From NCBI GenBank assembly GCA_034112325.1, contig JAWUVO010000002.1:1-64000 (forward strand): a stretch of DNA of 64,000 bases. Direction: 5' to 3'. The stretch comes from Bermanella sp034112325. GTDB lineage: Bacteria > Pseudomonadota > Gammaproteobacteria > Pseudomonadales > Oceanobacteraceae. Positions 1 through 9,300 of this stretch are shown here, in pieces. The position numbers and the translations under genes are program-made. Position 1 is the first letter of the stretch, and each line of letters starts with the position of its first letter. A model generated the notes under the pieces. The model searched no databases and was not told where the DNA came from. It saw nothing but the letters and a program-made list of their open reading frames with translations.

Positions 1-42
1 CGCAAGCGTCTTCCAACAGAAAATAAAAATGGAGATAAATGA

Positions 43-1143
43 ATGAAATTTAAACTGATCGCTGGAATGGCGCTCGCCATGCTATTAAGTGCTTGCGGTA
101 AAGAGCAAGCTGCGACCACCGATGGCGCTGCCGTTTCTGAACCTGCCAAAACGTTTAAATGGAAGCTTGTAACCAGTTGGCCTAAAAACTTTCCTGGTTT
201 AGGCACGGCGCCAGAAAAGTTTTCAAAAATGGTTGATGAAATGTCAGCTGGTCGTTTAAAAGTAAAAGTATACGGCGCTGGACAATTGGTACCGGCTCTT
301 GAAGTATTTGATGCGGTTTCACGGGGCACTGCAGAAATGGGCCACAGCGGTGCGTATTATTGGAAAGGCAAATCGGCTGCGGCGCAATTTTTTACCTCGG
401 TGCCTTTTGGTTTAACCGCGCAAGAAATGAATGGCTGGATTCAGTACGGCGGCGGCATGGAAATTTGGCAAGAAATATACGCACCCTTTAATTTGATACC
501 ACTGTCAGGTGGTAATACTGGTGTGCAAATGGGTGGCTGGTTTAATAAAGAAATTAACAGTATTGACGATCTTAAAGGTCTGAAAATGCGCATCCCTGGT
601 TTAGGCGGCGAAGTTCTAGCCCGTGCAGGCGGCACTCCAGTAACATTGCCCGGTGCAGAATTATTTACGGCTTTGCAAACAGGCGCTATCGATGCCACTG
701 AATGGGTGGGTCCATATAATGACTTAGCCTTTGGTTTGCATAAAGCGGCTAAATACTATTATTACCCAGGTTGGCACGAACCGGGTTCTATGATGGAATT
801 TACAGTAAATAAACAGGCTTTCGACACATTACCAAAAGACTTACAAGCCATTGTAAAAGTGGCAACCCGTGCAGTAAATCAAGATATGCTGGACGAATAT
901 ACGGCCCGTAATAATCACTCGTTAAAAGATTTAGTAGACAAGCACGGTGTTCAGTTACGGGCTTACCCAAAAGATGTTTTGATGAAGCTTCGTGACTTAT
1001 CAGAGCAGGTAGTAAGGGAAGTATCAGAGCAAGACGCCATGACTAAAAAAGTATATGAATCGTATAAGACGTATAAAGACAATATACAGGGTTATCATAG
1101 CCTGACTGAGCAAGCATTCTTGAATGCGAGAAATGCACAGTAG
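43..1143 (+). CDS. TRAP transporter substrate-binding lipoprotein (DctP family, TakP-like)
   Basis: Periplasmic binding protein of a tripartite ATP-independent transporter, capturing a small organic acid for a DctQM permease. The first 18 residues form a lipoprotein signal with lipobox LSAC (Cys18), so it should be membrane-anchored rather than free. The 366-residue protein carries family signatures TSWPKNFPGLGT near residue 45 and MRIPGLGGEV near 182, whose Arg183 matches the carboxylate-binding Arg of the family. These signatures resemble TakP-type 2-oxoacid binders, so a 2-oxo or hydroxy acid is the likely ligand; this is inference. The ATG at 43 has GGAGA about 7 bases upstream. The cognate dctQ and dctM are probably the convergent pair at 1822-3737, separated by a thioesterase gene. 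Confidence 0.9.
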   Translation: MKFKLIAGMALAMLLSACGKEQAATTDGAAVSEPAKTFKWKLVTSWPKNFPGLGTAPEKFSKMVDEMSAGRLKVKVYGAGQLVPALEVFDAVSRGTAEMGHSGAYYWKGKSAAAQFFTSVPFGLTAQEMNGWIQYGGGMEIWQEIYAPFNLIPLSGGNTGVQMGGWFNKEINSIDDLKGLKMRIPGLGGEVLARAGGTPVTLPGAELFTALQTGAIDATEWVGPYNDLAFGLHKAAKYYYYPGWHEPGSMMEFTVNKQAFDTLPKDLQAIVKVATRAVNQDMLDEYTARNNHSLKDLVDKHGVQLRAYPKDVLMKLRDLSEQVVREVSEQDAMTKKVYESYKTYKDNIQGYHSLTEQAFLNARNAQ

Positions 1144-1191
1144 TATTTAACAATACCTGACAGAAAAATAGATAATAAAAAAATAGGTAAT

Positions 1192-1228
1192 AAAAAGCCC
1201 AGCTAATTTAATTAGCTGGGCTTTTTAT
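1192..1228. terminator. Bidirectional intrinsic terminator
   Basis: Near-perfect palindrome with a 13-15 bp stem (AAAAGCCCAGCTAA and its complement) flanked by A and T runs. It lies between the convergent TRAP binding-protein gene and the thioesterase gene and can serve both. Confidence 0.9.
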
Positions 1229-1253
1229 TTGTTTTAGTAAACCCTAAGTTAAA

Positions 1254-1652
1254 TTACTCTTCTGGCACCAATCGAATACGTCCAGCCTCATCAATGGCCA
1301 CATATACAAAAGTAGAATCACACACCTTGGTGAGTTCATCGTAATAGGTATTTTGGCTCCAGACTTCAACATTAATATGCATAGAACTTTTGCCAATGTC
1401 TTTTACCTTGGTGTAAATACAAATGGCGTGCCCGGTTTTTACCGGTGATAAAAAGGTAGTAGATTCCCCCGACACCATGGTCACACGACCTTGGGCGATC
1501 ATACGCGCGGTGTCTTCTGCCGCGATATCCATTTTATCTAGAACCCAGCCGCCACTAATGTCGCCACTGGAGTTAGTGTCAGCTTGTGTTGGGATTATTC
1601 GCAGTGTTAATCGGCCGTTTGGCAAGGGCGTATCTTCGGTAAACTCAGTCAT
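1254..1652 (-). CDS. yciA: Acyl-CoA thioesterase, YciA-type hotdog fold
   Basis: Hydrolyses acyl-CoA thioesters in the cytoplasm. The 132-residue length is normal for single-hotdog YciA enzymes. The family motif GDISGGWVLDKMD at residues 30-42 contains the conserved Asp42 that matches the catalytic Asp of Haemophilus YciA, and the VSGESTTFLSPVKTG stretch is also typical. It sits between the two arms of a TRAP transporter locus, but no metabolic link can be shown from sequence. A small palindrome (1753-1766) lies about 100 bases upstream of the start. Confidence 0.88.
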   Translation of the reverse strand: MTEFTEDTPLPNGRLTLRIIPTQADTNSSGDISGGWVLDKMDIAAEDTARMIAQGRVTMVSGESTTFLSPVKTGHAICIYTKVKDIGKSSMHINVEVWSQNTYYDELTKVCDSTFVYVAIDEAGRIRLVPEE

Positions 1653-1752
1653 GGTATTATTTTTTTATAGTTAAAATTTATCTGCGCTTTGTACTCCTTA
1701 TAAAGGGGTAACTCAAGCAAACAGTATGTTCCACTTAATATAAAATCATAAT

Positions 1753-1766
1753 ATACCAACTGGTAT
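1753..1766. promoter_or_regulatory. 14-bp palindrome, possible operator upstream of yciA
   Basis: ATACCA-AC-TGGTAT is a perfect inverted repeat with 6-bp arms in the 169-base space between the dctM stop and the yciA start. It has operator-like shape (GntR or LacI type half-sites), but no regulator gene is nearby and a chance palindrome is possible. Confidence 0.25.
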
Positions 1767-1821
1767 GGTTACTTTGATTGTTTGGCTAGCCATAAGGTAG
1801 TTAACAATCATGAGTAATTAA

Positions 1822-3189
1822 TTAGCCATATATCAAATTAGGCAACCAAGTTACTAGGCCCGGCCAAATGGCCAGTAAACCTAACACAGCTAATTGAATG
1901 GCAATAAATGGCATTACGCCTTTATAAATATCTATGCTGTTAACTGTATCGCCTGCTACACCTCGTAAGTAGAACAAGGCAAAACCAAATGGTGGGGTTA
2001 AGAAGCTGGTTTGTAAATTAATAGCAATCATAATACCCAGCCAAACAGGGTCTAAACCCATAGACAATAATACAGGAGCAACAATGGGGACAACCACAAA
2101 GGTAATTTCGATAAAGTCTAAAATAAAGCCCAGTAAAAATATCACCACCATCACTACTAATGTGGCACCAATAACACCACCAGGCATGTCTTCAAATAAT
2201 TGTTCTACTAGTTCGTCGCCACCGTAACCTCTGAATACTAATGAGAAAATAGCAGCACCAAAGAAGATTAAAAATACCATACTGGTGACGTTTAGCGTGC
2301 TGTCCATAGTCTCTTTTACTTGCTTGAACGATAGCGATTTGTTTAGCCATGCCAATAAGGTTGCACCGGTAGCGCCTACTGCGGCGGCCTCTGTTGGGGT
2401 GGCGATGCCCGTTAATATACTGCCTAACACAGCTATAATAAGTAGCAATGGAGGTGCCATTTGCTTGATGGCTGTTAAGGCAGATACATCTTCATTGGTT
2501 TTTTCCATGGCGGGTGCCGCGTCAGGATCAAGCCAAGCCACCGTCAATACATAAATTGAATACGCTAATACCAACAACAACCCAGGAATCAACGCGCCCA
2601 TGAACAGGTCGGCTACAGAGATGGTTTCAGGACTAAAAATCCCCATTTTTAACTGAGCTTGTTGGTATGAACTAGATAGCACATCGGCTAATAATATTAA
2701 CGCCATAGAAGGCGGAATAATTTGACCCAATGTACCGGTTGCGCAAATGGTGCCGGTAGCAAGAGAGGGGCTGTAATTGTTTTTCAACATGGTCGGCAAG
2801 GTGATTAAACCCATGGTTACCACGGTAGCGCCAATGATCCCAGTGCTTGCCGCAAGTAAGGTCCCGACAATAATCACAGATAGTGCTAAGCCACCGCGTA
2901 ATGACCCAAATAGCTGACCCATAGTATTTAGCAGATTTTCAGCAATACGGCTTTTTTCAAGCATCACCCCCATAAAAACAAATAGCGGCACGGCGATGAG
3001 AATCTGATTGCCCATAATACCAAATAGGCGATTGGGTAGTGCTTCAAGAAAAGCCCCGTCAAAGTGACCAGTGACGGTGCCAATTAAAGCAAATATTAAT
3101 GCCACACCCGATAGGGTAAATGCAACTGGATATCCCAGCATTAATACGGCACAAACAGCTATAAACATAACAAAAGGCATCATTTCCAT
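1822..3189 (-). CDS. dctM: TRAP transporter large permease subunit DctM
   Basis: Inner-membrane subunit that forms the substrate translocation pathway of a TRAP transporter, driven by a sodium gradient in characterised members. The protein has 455 residues and about 12 hydrophobic segments. Typical DctM stretches are GIIGATVVTMGLITLPTML near residue 115 and the C-terminal LQTSFLTPPFGFALFYLRGV. Its start codon overlaps the stop of dctQ, so the two are translationally coupled. The length is slightly above the usual 425-430 residues. The extra part is a polar loop around residues 215-240. Confidence 0.93.
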   Translation of the reverse strand: MEMMPFVMFIAVCAVLMLGYPVAFTLSGVALIFALIGTVTGHFDGAFLEALPNRLFGIMGNQILIAVPLFVFMGVMLEKSRIAENLLNTMGQLFGSLRGGLALSVIIVGTLLAASTGIIGATVVTMGLITLPTMLKNNYSPSLATGTICATGTLGQIIPPSMALILLADVLSSSYQQAQLKMGIFSPETISVADLFMGALIPGLLLVLAYSIYVLTVAWLDPDAAPAMEKTNEDVSALTAIKQMAPPLLLIIAVLGSILTGIATPTEAAAVGATGATLLAWLNKSLSFKQVKETMDSTLNVTSMVFLIFFGAAIFSLVFRGYGGDELVEQLFEDMPGGVIGATLVVMVVIFLLGFILDFIEITFVVVPIVAPVLLSMGLDPVWLGIMIAINLQTSFLTPPFGFALFYLRGVAGDTVNSIDIYKGVMPFIAIQLAVLGLLAIWPGLVTWLPNLIYG

Positions 3190-3737
3190 TACAACTGCCC
3201 TCCGCTTAGATCTTTAGATATGGGTTGATCTTGCAGACTACCCCGACCCTGAAGGATTAATACATTGTTAATAATCTCGGCTATGCCTTGCAGCATTAAC
3301 AATACAGGTTGAACCAGTAACAACGCTTTAAGAGCATACAGCCAAGGCAGGCCGTGACCTTCTACGCTGCGTTCGCCCATTGTCCAGCTGCTCTCTACAT
3401 ATGGAAAACAGATTATTAAAATAAATAGGCAGGTTGGAAACAGTAAGAATACAGTACCTAGTAAATTTACCAGCGCCTTTTTCTTTTCTGTGTAGTGCTG
3501 ATAAAACACATCAACACGCACATGGCCGTCGTTTTTTAAGGTGTAAGCCGCACCCAGCATAAACAAGCTGGCGTGAAGGTAAGTCATAGTCTCTTGTAGC
3601 GCTATAGGAGCCCAGTTAAATAAATAGCGAAGTGCTACGACTAAGGCCGTATTTATCACTAAGAAGAGCCCTAAATACCCAGTTAGCTTACCTAGACGTT
3701 CTATGAACAGAAGGATTGTTTGATATAGCTGCGTCAT
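3189..3737 (-). CDS. dctQ: TRAP transporter small permease subunit DctQ
   Basis: Four-helix membrane subunit that pairs with DctM. It has 182 residues. The conserved DctQ features RYLFNWAPIALQETMTYLHA near residue 37 and LKNDGHVRVDVFY near 66 are visible. It is the first gene of the dctQM pair, reading away from pstS. The promoter must lie in the 258-base divergent space shared with the pstS Pho box. No second operator was recognised. Confidence 0.9.
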   Translation of the reverse strand: MTQLYQTILLFIERLGKLTGYLGLFLVINTALVVALRYLFNWAPIALQETMTYLHASLFMLGAAYTLKNDGHVRVDVFYQHYTEKKKALVNLLGTVFLLFPTCLFILIICFPYVESSWTMGERSVEGHGLPWLYALKALLLVQPVLLMLQGIAEIINNVLILQGRGSLQDQPISKDLSGGQL

Positions 3738-3920
3738 TTTTAACCAATTATATTTATTTGTCTGGCATTATAGCCATGTATTGGACGACTTTCTGCACCT
3801 TTCTAAGTGTCAGTACTGGCCAAGTCTTAAACAGATGTACAGCTTTACCCAAGGTAGCTAAATTTGCCCCATATAAAATATCTGTTAATGATTTTGGATT
3901 AAAGTCGGTTTTTGTCATAT

Positions 3921-3954
3921 CTGTAACATTCCTGTCATAACAAAGAAATATATT
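3921..3954 (+). promoter_or_regulatory. Pho box and -10 element of pstS
   Basis: CTGTAACATTCCTGTCAT at 3921-3938 is two PhoB half-sites spaced 11 bp (CTGTAAC and CTGTCAT), close to the CTGTCAT-N4-CTGTCAT consensus. Another TGTCAT lies at 3913-3918. A -10 hexamer TATATT follows at 3949-3954, ten bases after the box, the expected geometry when PhoB replaces a -35 element. The pstS start is 42 bases further on. Confidence 0.85.
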
Positions 3955-3995
3955 GAGTCTCGTCAAAACAACAAAGATAACTCCACGAGGAGAAT

Positions 3996-4967
3996 ATGAT
4001 GAAACTTAAAAAGATTTTTGCAGTAGCTGGCTTAGTGGCCAGCGCAGTAGCTTTACCATCATTCGCAGTTAGCGTTGATAAAAGCATTCCAGAATATACC
4101 AAGGCTAGCGGCATATCTGGCAATGTATCAAGTGTAGGTTCAGATACACTTGCTAACATGATGACCCTTTGGGCTGAAGAGTTTAAGCGTCAGTATCCTA
4201 ACGTAAATATTCAAATTCAAGCGGCTGGTTCTTCAACTGCGCCTCCTGCGTTAACCGAAGGTACTTCTAACTTAGGGCCAATGAGCCGTAAGATGAAAGA
4301 CAAAGAAATTGAAGCATTCGAAAGCAAATTCGGTTACAAGCCAACGGCTATTCCAGTAGCCATTGATGCGCTAGCGGTATTTGTAAATAAAGATAATCCA
4401 ATTACTGGCCTAACAATTAAGCAAGTAGATGCCATTTTTTCTACTACCCGTAAGTGTGGTGTTGCTAAATCAATCGACACATGGGGCGACGCTGGATTAA
4501 CAGGTTCTTGGGAATCTAAGCAAGTTGAGCTTTACGGTCGTAACTCTGTATCCGGTACATACGGTTACTTTAAGAAAAAAGGCCTATGCAAAGGCGACTT
4601 TAAAAACACAGTAAAAGAGCAGCCTGGTTCAGCCTCTGTAGTACAAGCAATATCAGCATCTGTAAACGGTATTGGTTACTCAGGTATGGGCTATACAACG
4701 TCAAGCGTTAGAGCAGTGCCTTTATCTAAGAAGGGTGGCGACTATATTGAAGCTAACCCAGAGAACGCAGTAAAAGGTACTTACCCGCTGTCTCGCTTCC
4801 TATACGTTTATGTAAACAAAAAGCCTAATGCTGAACTTGCTCCTCTAGAGCGTGAATTTGTTAAGTTAATTCTTTCGCAAAAAGGTCAAGGCATTGTAGC
4901 TAAAGATGGATACATAGCTCTTCCTGCTAAAGTAGTTAAGAAAACCATGAAAGACTTAGGTTTGTAA
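3996..4967 (+). CDS. pstS: Phosphate ABC transporter periplasmic binding protein PstS
   Basis: Binds inorganic phosphate in the periplasm and delivers it to PstCA. The 323-residue product has a Sec signal peptide of about 24 residues ending near PSFA. Phosphate-loop signatures follow: SSVGSDTLANMM near residue 45, QAAGSSTAPPALTEG near 74 and GRNSVSGTYGYFKK near 182. ATG codons at 3996 and 3999 both follow AGGAG at 3988. A Pho box lies upstream and a strong hairpin lies downstream, before pstC. This arrangement would make pstS transcripts more abundant than those of the permease genes. Confidence 0.95.
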   Translation: MMKLKKIFAVAGLVASAVALPSFAVSVDKSIPEYTKASGISGNVSSVGSDTLANMMTLWAEEFKRQYPNVNIQIQAAGSSTAPPALTEGTSNLGPMSRKMKDKEIEAFESKFGYKPTAIPVAIDALAVFVNKDNPITGLTIKQVDAIFSTTRKCGVAKSIDTWGDAGLTGSWESKQVELYGRNSVSGTYGYFKKKGLCKGDFKNTVKEQPGSASVVQAISASVNGIGYSGMGYTTSSVRAVPLSKKGGDYIEANPENAVKGTYPLSRFLYVYVNKKPNAELAPLEREFVKLILSQKGQGIVAKDGYIALPAKVVKKTMKDLGL

Positions 4968-4986
4968 TTCGAACCTAATAAAAGAA

Positions 4987-5022
4987 ACGCTCGTTGGGTT
5001 AAATCCCAGCGAGCGTATTTTT
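4987..5022 (+). terminator. Hairpin terminator/attenuator between pstS and pstC
   Basis: A 12-bp stem with one G-T pair (ACGCTCGTTGGG with CCCAGCGAGCGT, loop TTAAAT) is followed by ATTTTTG. It lies inside the pst operon, so it probably limits read-through rather than ending the operon. Two further small hairpins follow, at 5018-5041 and 5078-5092. Confidence 0.75.
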
Positions 5023-5122
5023 GTATTTCACGATACAAAAAAGCTAATAAGCAGTATGTTTTAAATGATGTATCGTGCCGAGAAAATCTCGGAATTGATT
5101 CATATGAAGTAGATGATAAATT

Positions 5123-7369
5123 ATGACAACGTCACCGCCAGATTTAGATTTTAATACGCCAGCCTTGCGCCGTTATCGCAAAGTCCGTGCGCTAAAAGAC
5201 AAGTTAGCCAACTGGGGAATTGCCTTTGGTGGCGTCAGCATCATTGGTGCTGTATTACTTATTTTCTTCTACTTGCTTTACGAAGTAGCGCCCATGTTTG
5301 TGGCAGCTGATATAGAACAGGTGAATCAATACCAAATTCCTGGTGCTGCTAACTCACCAACATTAATGTTGAGTATGGAAGAGCAAGCCGAAGTAGCATT
5401 TCGGGTTCAGGAAAATAATACATTAACATTTTTCTCTGTAAAAAATGGAGACGTATTACAGACTCACAAATTACCTATAAACGGAGATATTACTGCGTTT
5501 GATGTGAGCACTCATGGCGGCCGACTAATGGCTATTGCCGGAAAGGAAGGCAAAGCACTTTTAGTTAGGCATAACTACAAAGTAACCTACCCAAATGATC
5601 AGCGTTTAATTACACCTTGGATAGAGTATCCATACGGTCAACAAGCCATTGATTTATTTGAAGATGGCCATGCTATAAAAAATATCACCTTGCGTGATGG
5701 TTCAGAAGAATTAATGATGGCGGCTATAGACGCCAATAATCAATTAACAGTTAAGCGCTTTATCAAAGAAGAAGACTTTATTTCTGAAGAAGTTGTGTTA
5801 GTTGAAGAATCAATATCGTTACCTAATATAGCTGGCACAATTAACCAAGTAGAAATTGATCAAGCAATGAACTTCATGTTTGTATTGTCTGATCAACGAT
5901 TACTGCATGTTATTAATTTAACAGAAGAAAAATTAGAAGAAACGGTAACACTTGATAACCTAGGCACTATTACTAGCATGACATTATTGCTAGGCGAAAA
6001 TTCATTATTAATTGGTAACGATCAAGGTATTGTTACTCAACGATTTATGGCTCGTACCCAAGAAGGTGAATGGAGTTTACGTAATGTTCGTAGCTTTGAA
6101 ATGGGCCATGGTAAAATTAAAGACATTGCTACCGAGCAGCGACGTAGAGGTTTTTATACAGCAGGTGAAAATGGATACATTGCTATTTACCATAGTACGG
6201 CACACCGAACACTACTGAATGAAAAGCTAGTAGAAGACGAAATTATTGGTTTAAGCATTAGCCCTCGAGCAAAAGATTTACTAGTTGAAACCCAAGGTAC
6301 TATCACCCACTTTAAAGTAGAAAACGAGCATCCAGAAATTTCATGGGCATCAATGTGGGATGAAGTTTGGTACGAAGGCTATAACGACCCTGACTACACT
6401 TGGCAAAGTTCGGCATCGTCTAATGACTTTGAACCTAAATACTCTCTAGTCCCATTAGCATTTGGTACTTTAAAAGGCGCTTTTTACGCCATGTTATTAG
6501 CCGCTCCCTTGGCTATAGCAGGCGCTATTTATACCGCTTACTTCATGGCCCCAGCGTTGCGTAGAAAAGTAAAACCGATCATCGAATTAATGGAAGCATT
6601 ACCAACTGTTATATTAGGTTTTTTAGCTGGTTTAGCACTAGCTCCTTTTATTGAAAATAACTTACTCGGTATATTTTCGGTGATGATTATAATCCCCATT
6701 GCCATGTTGTTATTTGGTTTTACATGGGCAAATTTACCCGAAAAAATCAGACATTTATTACCTGAAGGCTGGGACGTTTTACCACTTATTCCAGTAATAA
6801 TTTTAGCGGCTTGGTTTGCTATCGAAATTAGTCCAAGTTTAGAAATGTTATTTTTTGGCGGGTCGATGGTTAATTGGTTAGAAAATGATTTAGGTGTAGA
6901 TTTCTCGCAACGTAACGCATTAATTGTTGGTTTAGCCATGGGCTTTGCCGTTATACCTACAATATTCTCAATTGCCGAAGATGCGATATTCAGTGTACCA
7001 AAATCATTATCTTATGGTTCGTTAGCACTGGGCGCCACGCCTTGGCAAACCATGCTAAAAGTTGTATTACCAACCGCTAGTCCAGGTATTTTTTCAGCAT
7101 TAATGATCGGTTTGGGTCGAGCTGTTGGCGAAACCATGATTGTATTAATGGCAACTGGTAATACGCCTATCACTGATATCAATATATTTGAAGGAATGCG
7201 TACTCTAGCCGCAAATATAGCAGTAGAAATACCAGAATCAGAAGTAGGCAGTACCCATTATCGAATTCTGTTCTTAACTGGGTTTGTACTGTTCTTATTT
7301 ACCTTTGTGTTTAACACCGCAGCCGAAACAGTGCGTCAGCGTTTACGCGCTAAGTATGGGCAGTTATAA
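5123..7369 (+). CDS. pstC: Phosphate ABC transporter permease PstC, long form
   Basis: Inner-membrane permease subunit of the Pst importer. At 748 residues it is more than twice the length of E. coli PstC. An N-terminal membrane segment (about 37-60) is followed by a predicted periplasmic domain of nearly 380 residues, rich in beta-strand-like sequence. The canonical permease core then runs from about 450 to 745. The EAA loop that contacts PstB is at SLALGATPWQTMLKVVLP, about residue 635. Long PstC proteins of this type are common in marine and pseudomonad gammaproteobacteria. The ribosome-binding site is weak, and the stop is two bases before the pstA start. Confidence 0.93.
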   Translation: MTTSPPDLDFNTPALRRYRKVRALKDKLANWGIAFGGVSIIGAVLLIFFYLLYEVAPMFVAADIEQVNQYQIPGAANSPTLMLSMEEQAEVAFRVQENNTLTFFSVKNGDVLQTHKLPINGDITAFDVSTHGGRLMAIAGKEGKALLVRHNYKVTYPNDQRLITPWIEYPYGQQAIDLFEDGHAIKNITLRDGSEELMMAAIDANNQLTVKRFIKEEDFISEEVVLVEESISLPNIAGTINQVEIDQAMNFMFVLSDQRLLHVINLTEEKLEETVTLDNLGTITSMTLLLGENSLLIGNDQGIVTQRFMARTQEGEWSLRNVRSFEMGHGKIKDIATEQRRRGFYTAGENGYIAIYHSTAHRTLLNEKLVEDEIIGLSISPRAKDLLVETQGTITHFKVENEHPEISWASMWDEVWYEGYNDPDYTWQSSASSNDFEPKYSLVPLAFGTLKGAFYAMLLAAPLAIAGAIYTAYFMAPALRRKVKPIIELMEALPTVILGFLAGLALAPFIENNLLGIFSVMIIIPIAMLLFGFTWANLPEKIRHLLPEGWDVLPLIPVIILAAWFAIEISPSLEMLFFGGSMVNWLENDLGVDFSQRNALIVGLAMGFAVIPTIFSIAEDAIFSVPKSLSYGSLALGATPWQTMLKVVLPTASPGIFSALMIGLGRAVGETMIVLMATGNTPITDINIFEGMRTLAANIAVEIPESEVGSTHYRILFLTGFVLFLFTFVFNTAAETVRQRLRAKYGQL

Positions 7370-7371
7370 AT

Positions 7372-9087
7372 ATGAATAATTCAATAAAAAGTTCGGCGAA
7401 TAAAACAGCTATGAATGTAAGTTTTAAAGATTGGGTTAAGTCTGGCTCTCCTTTTATCTGGCTTAATGCTGGTGCCGTTGCCATCAGTATTATTATGGTA
7501 ATTGGTCTAATTGGATTTATTGCTGCAAAAGGTCTTGTGCACTTTTGGCCCGCGCAAATTGTAGAAGCCGAGTATGTTTTACCAGGCAATGCACCCGCTA
7601 ATATCTTGGGTCAGATCACCGATTCTGAAATGGTGAGTCAAACTCAGTTAAAAGCTATTGGCTTAAAAACAGAAGATAATGCTATAGAAGCAAAACGTCT
7701 TTTACTAAAAGTAGGTAACCGCGACGTTTACGGAAGTGATTTCCGCTGGGTGTTGGACCATCACTTATCTACAAAAGTATTTCCTGAAACAGCAATGGCT
7801 TTAGAGCGTCGTGAATGGGGCAACTTTTATGGTTATTTAGACAAAGTATATGAGGGTAATAAATTAGTAGCCGACACATCACAAGATGATGCAAAAGCTT
7901 GGGAAACTTTTCAAAACTTAGTTACCCGAGCATTAAATATTCACGATTCAATAATGGATATTCTAACTGGTGAAATAGGCAGTATTAACTATGCATTAGA
8001 GCGCTTGCGTTTAAAGGAACGTGCTTATGAATTAGATAAAGAGCTGACTCAAGCCCGTAAAGATGAATTTAGTACCACTCGTGCTGCACTTAATGAAGAG
8101 TATGAAATACATCAGTTAACTCTAACTAAGCTTTATACCGATTTAAAACGTGACCATATAATAGTAAGAGAAACAGGTGGTAAAACGGTACAGGTTCATA
8201 TCTCGGAAGTGGTTCGTGCATTTCGTCCCAATGCCATGAACACGTTTGAAAAAATTGCTCACTACTTTGATAAGTTGGGCGAGTTTTTAGGTGATGATCC
8301 GCGTAATGCGAACACTGAAGGCGGCGTTTTCCCAGCTATTTTTGGTACCGTATTAATGGTTATTTTAATGGCCATAATGGTTACGCCCTTAGGTGTGGTT
8401 GCCGCGGTTTATTTACGTGAATATGCCAAGCAAGGCGTTATAACAAATATTATTCGTGTTGCGGTAAATAACCTAGCCGGCGTACCTTCTATCGTTTATG
8501 GAGTGTTTGGATTAGGTTTCTTTATTTACTTTTTAGGTGGAACAATCGATGAGTTGTTTTACCCTGAAGCATTGCCATCGCCAACCTTTGGAACATCTGG
8601 ATTAATGTGGGCGTCTATCACACTAGCACTATTAACATTACCGGTTGTAATTGTTGCAACTGAAGAAGGCCTAGCCCGTATCCCTCGAACCATTCGTGAA
8701 GGCTCTTTAGCATTAGGGGCGACTAAATGGGAAACATTAACCAAAGTAATATTACCTATGGCCAGCCCAGCTATGATGACGGGTGTGATTTTAGCGGTTG
8801 CTCGTGCAGCCGGTGAAGTAGCCCCATTAATGTTAGTGGGCGTGGTTAAGTTAGCACCTAGTTTACCGCTGAATATGAATTTTCCTTATTTACATCTGGA
8901 TCAAAAATTCATGCACCTGGGTTTCCATATTTATGATGTAGGTTTTCAAAGTCCAAATGTTGAAGCGGCACGTCCACTGGTATATGCAACGGCCTTATTA
9001 CTGGTAATTGTTATCGCATTATTGAATTTATCCGCCATTGCAATTCGTAACCACCTACGTGAAAAATTCAAAGCACTAGAAATGTGA
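7372..9087 (+). CDS. pstA: Phosphate ABC transporter permease PstA, long form
   Basis: Partner permease of PstC. The 571 residues comprise an N-terminal membrane segment (about 30-55), a predicted periplasmic insertion of about 250 residues with charged helices, and the C-terminal permease domain. The EAA loop is at SLALGATKWETLTKVILP, about residue 444. The gene starts two bases after the pstC stop, so translation is probably coupled. Both permeases carry large periplasmic extensions, which suggests they co-evolved. The TGA stop lies within the first copy of a 51-bp tandem repeat. Confidence 0.93.
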   Translation: MNNSIKSSANKTAMNVSFKDWVKSGSPFIWLNAGAVAISIIMVIGLIGFIAAKGLVHFWPAQIVEAEYVLPGNAPANILGQITDSEMVSQTQLKAIGLKTEDNAIEAKRLLLKVGNRDVYGSDFRWVLDHHLSTKVFPETAMALERREWGNFYGYLDKVYEGNKLVADTSQDDAKAWETFQNLVTRALNIHDSIMDILTGEIGSINYALERLRLKERAYELDKELTQARKDEFSTTRAALNEEYEIHQLTLTKLYTDLKRDHIIVRETGGKTVQVHISEVVRAFRPNAMNTFEKIAHYFDKLGEFLGDDPRNANTEGGVFPAIFGTVLMVILMAIMVTPLGVVAAVYLREYAKQGVITNIIRVAVNNLAGVPSIVYGVFGLGFFIYFLGGTIDELFYPEALPSPTFGTSGLMWASITLALLTLPVVIVATEEGLARIPRTIREGSLALGATKWETLTKVILPMASPAMMTGVILAVARAAGEVAPLMLVGVVKLAPSLPLNMNFPYLHLDQKFMHLGFHIYDVGFQSPNVEAARPLVYATALLLVIVIALLNLSAIAIRNHLREKFKALEM

Positions 9088-9183
9088 CGTGCATGGATGC
9101 ACTAATGCCGTGGTGCCATGGATGGCAAAGAGCGGTGACGTGTATAGATGCACTAATGCCGTTGTGCCATGGATGGCAAAGAG
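9084..9183 (+). repeat. Two tandem 51-bp repeats, each with two hairpins, between pstA and pstB
   Basis: Copy 1 spans 9084-9134 and copy 2 spans 9135-9183; they differ at only three positions. Each unit holds two 14-base stem-loops: GTGCAT-GG-ATGCAC and TGCCAT-GG-ATGGCA in copy 1. In copy 2 the first arm is GTGTAT, which replaces a C-G pair with a U-G wobble, so the RNA stem is kept. Copy 1 includes the pstA stop codon. A role in mRNA processing or stability between pstA and pstB is plausible but unproven. Confidence 0.85.
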
Positions 9184-9300
9184 AGTTGATGTTCAGAGTT
9201 ATCATAGCTTAGCCCTGAATAAAGAATTGAATATACGCTGATAAAAGATATCTAAATCATATTAGCGTTAACAAAATTAAAGAATATAGAAGACATTATT

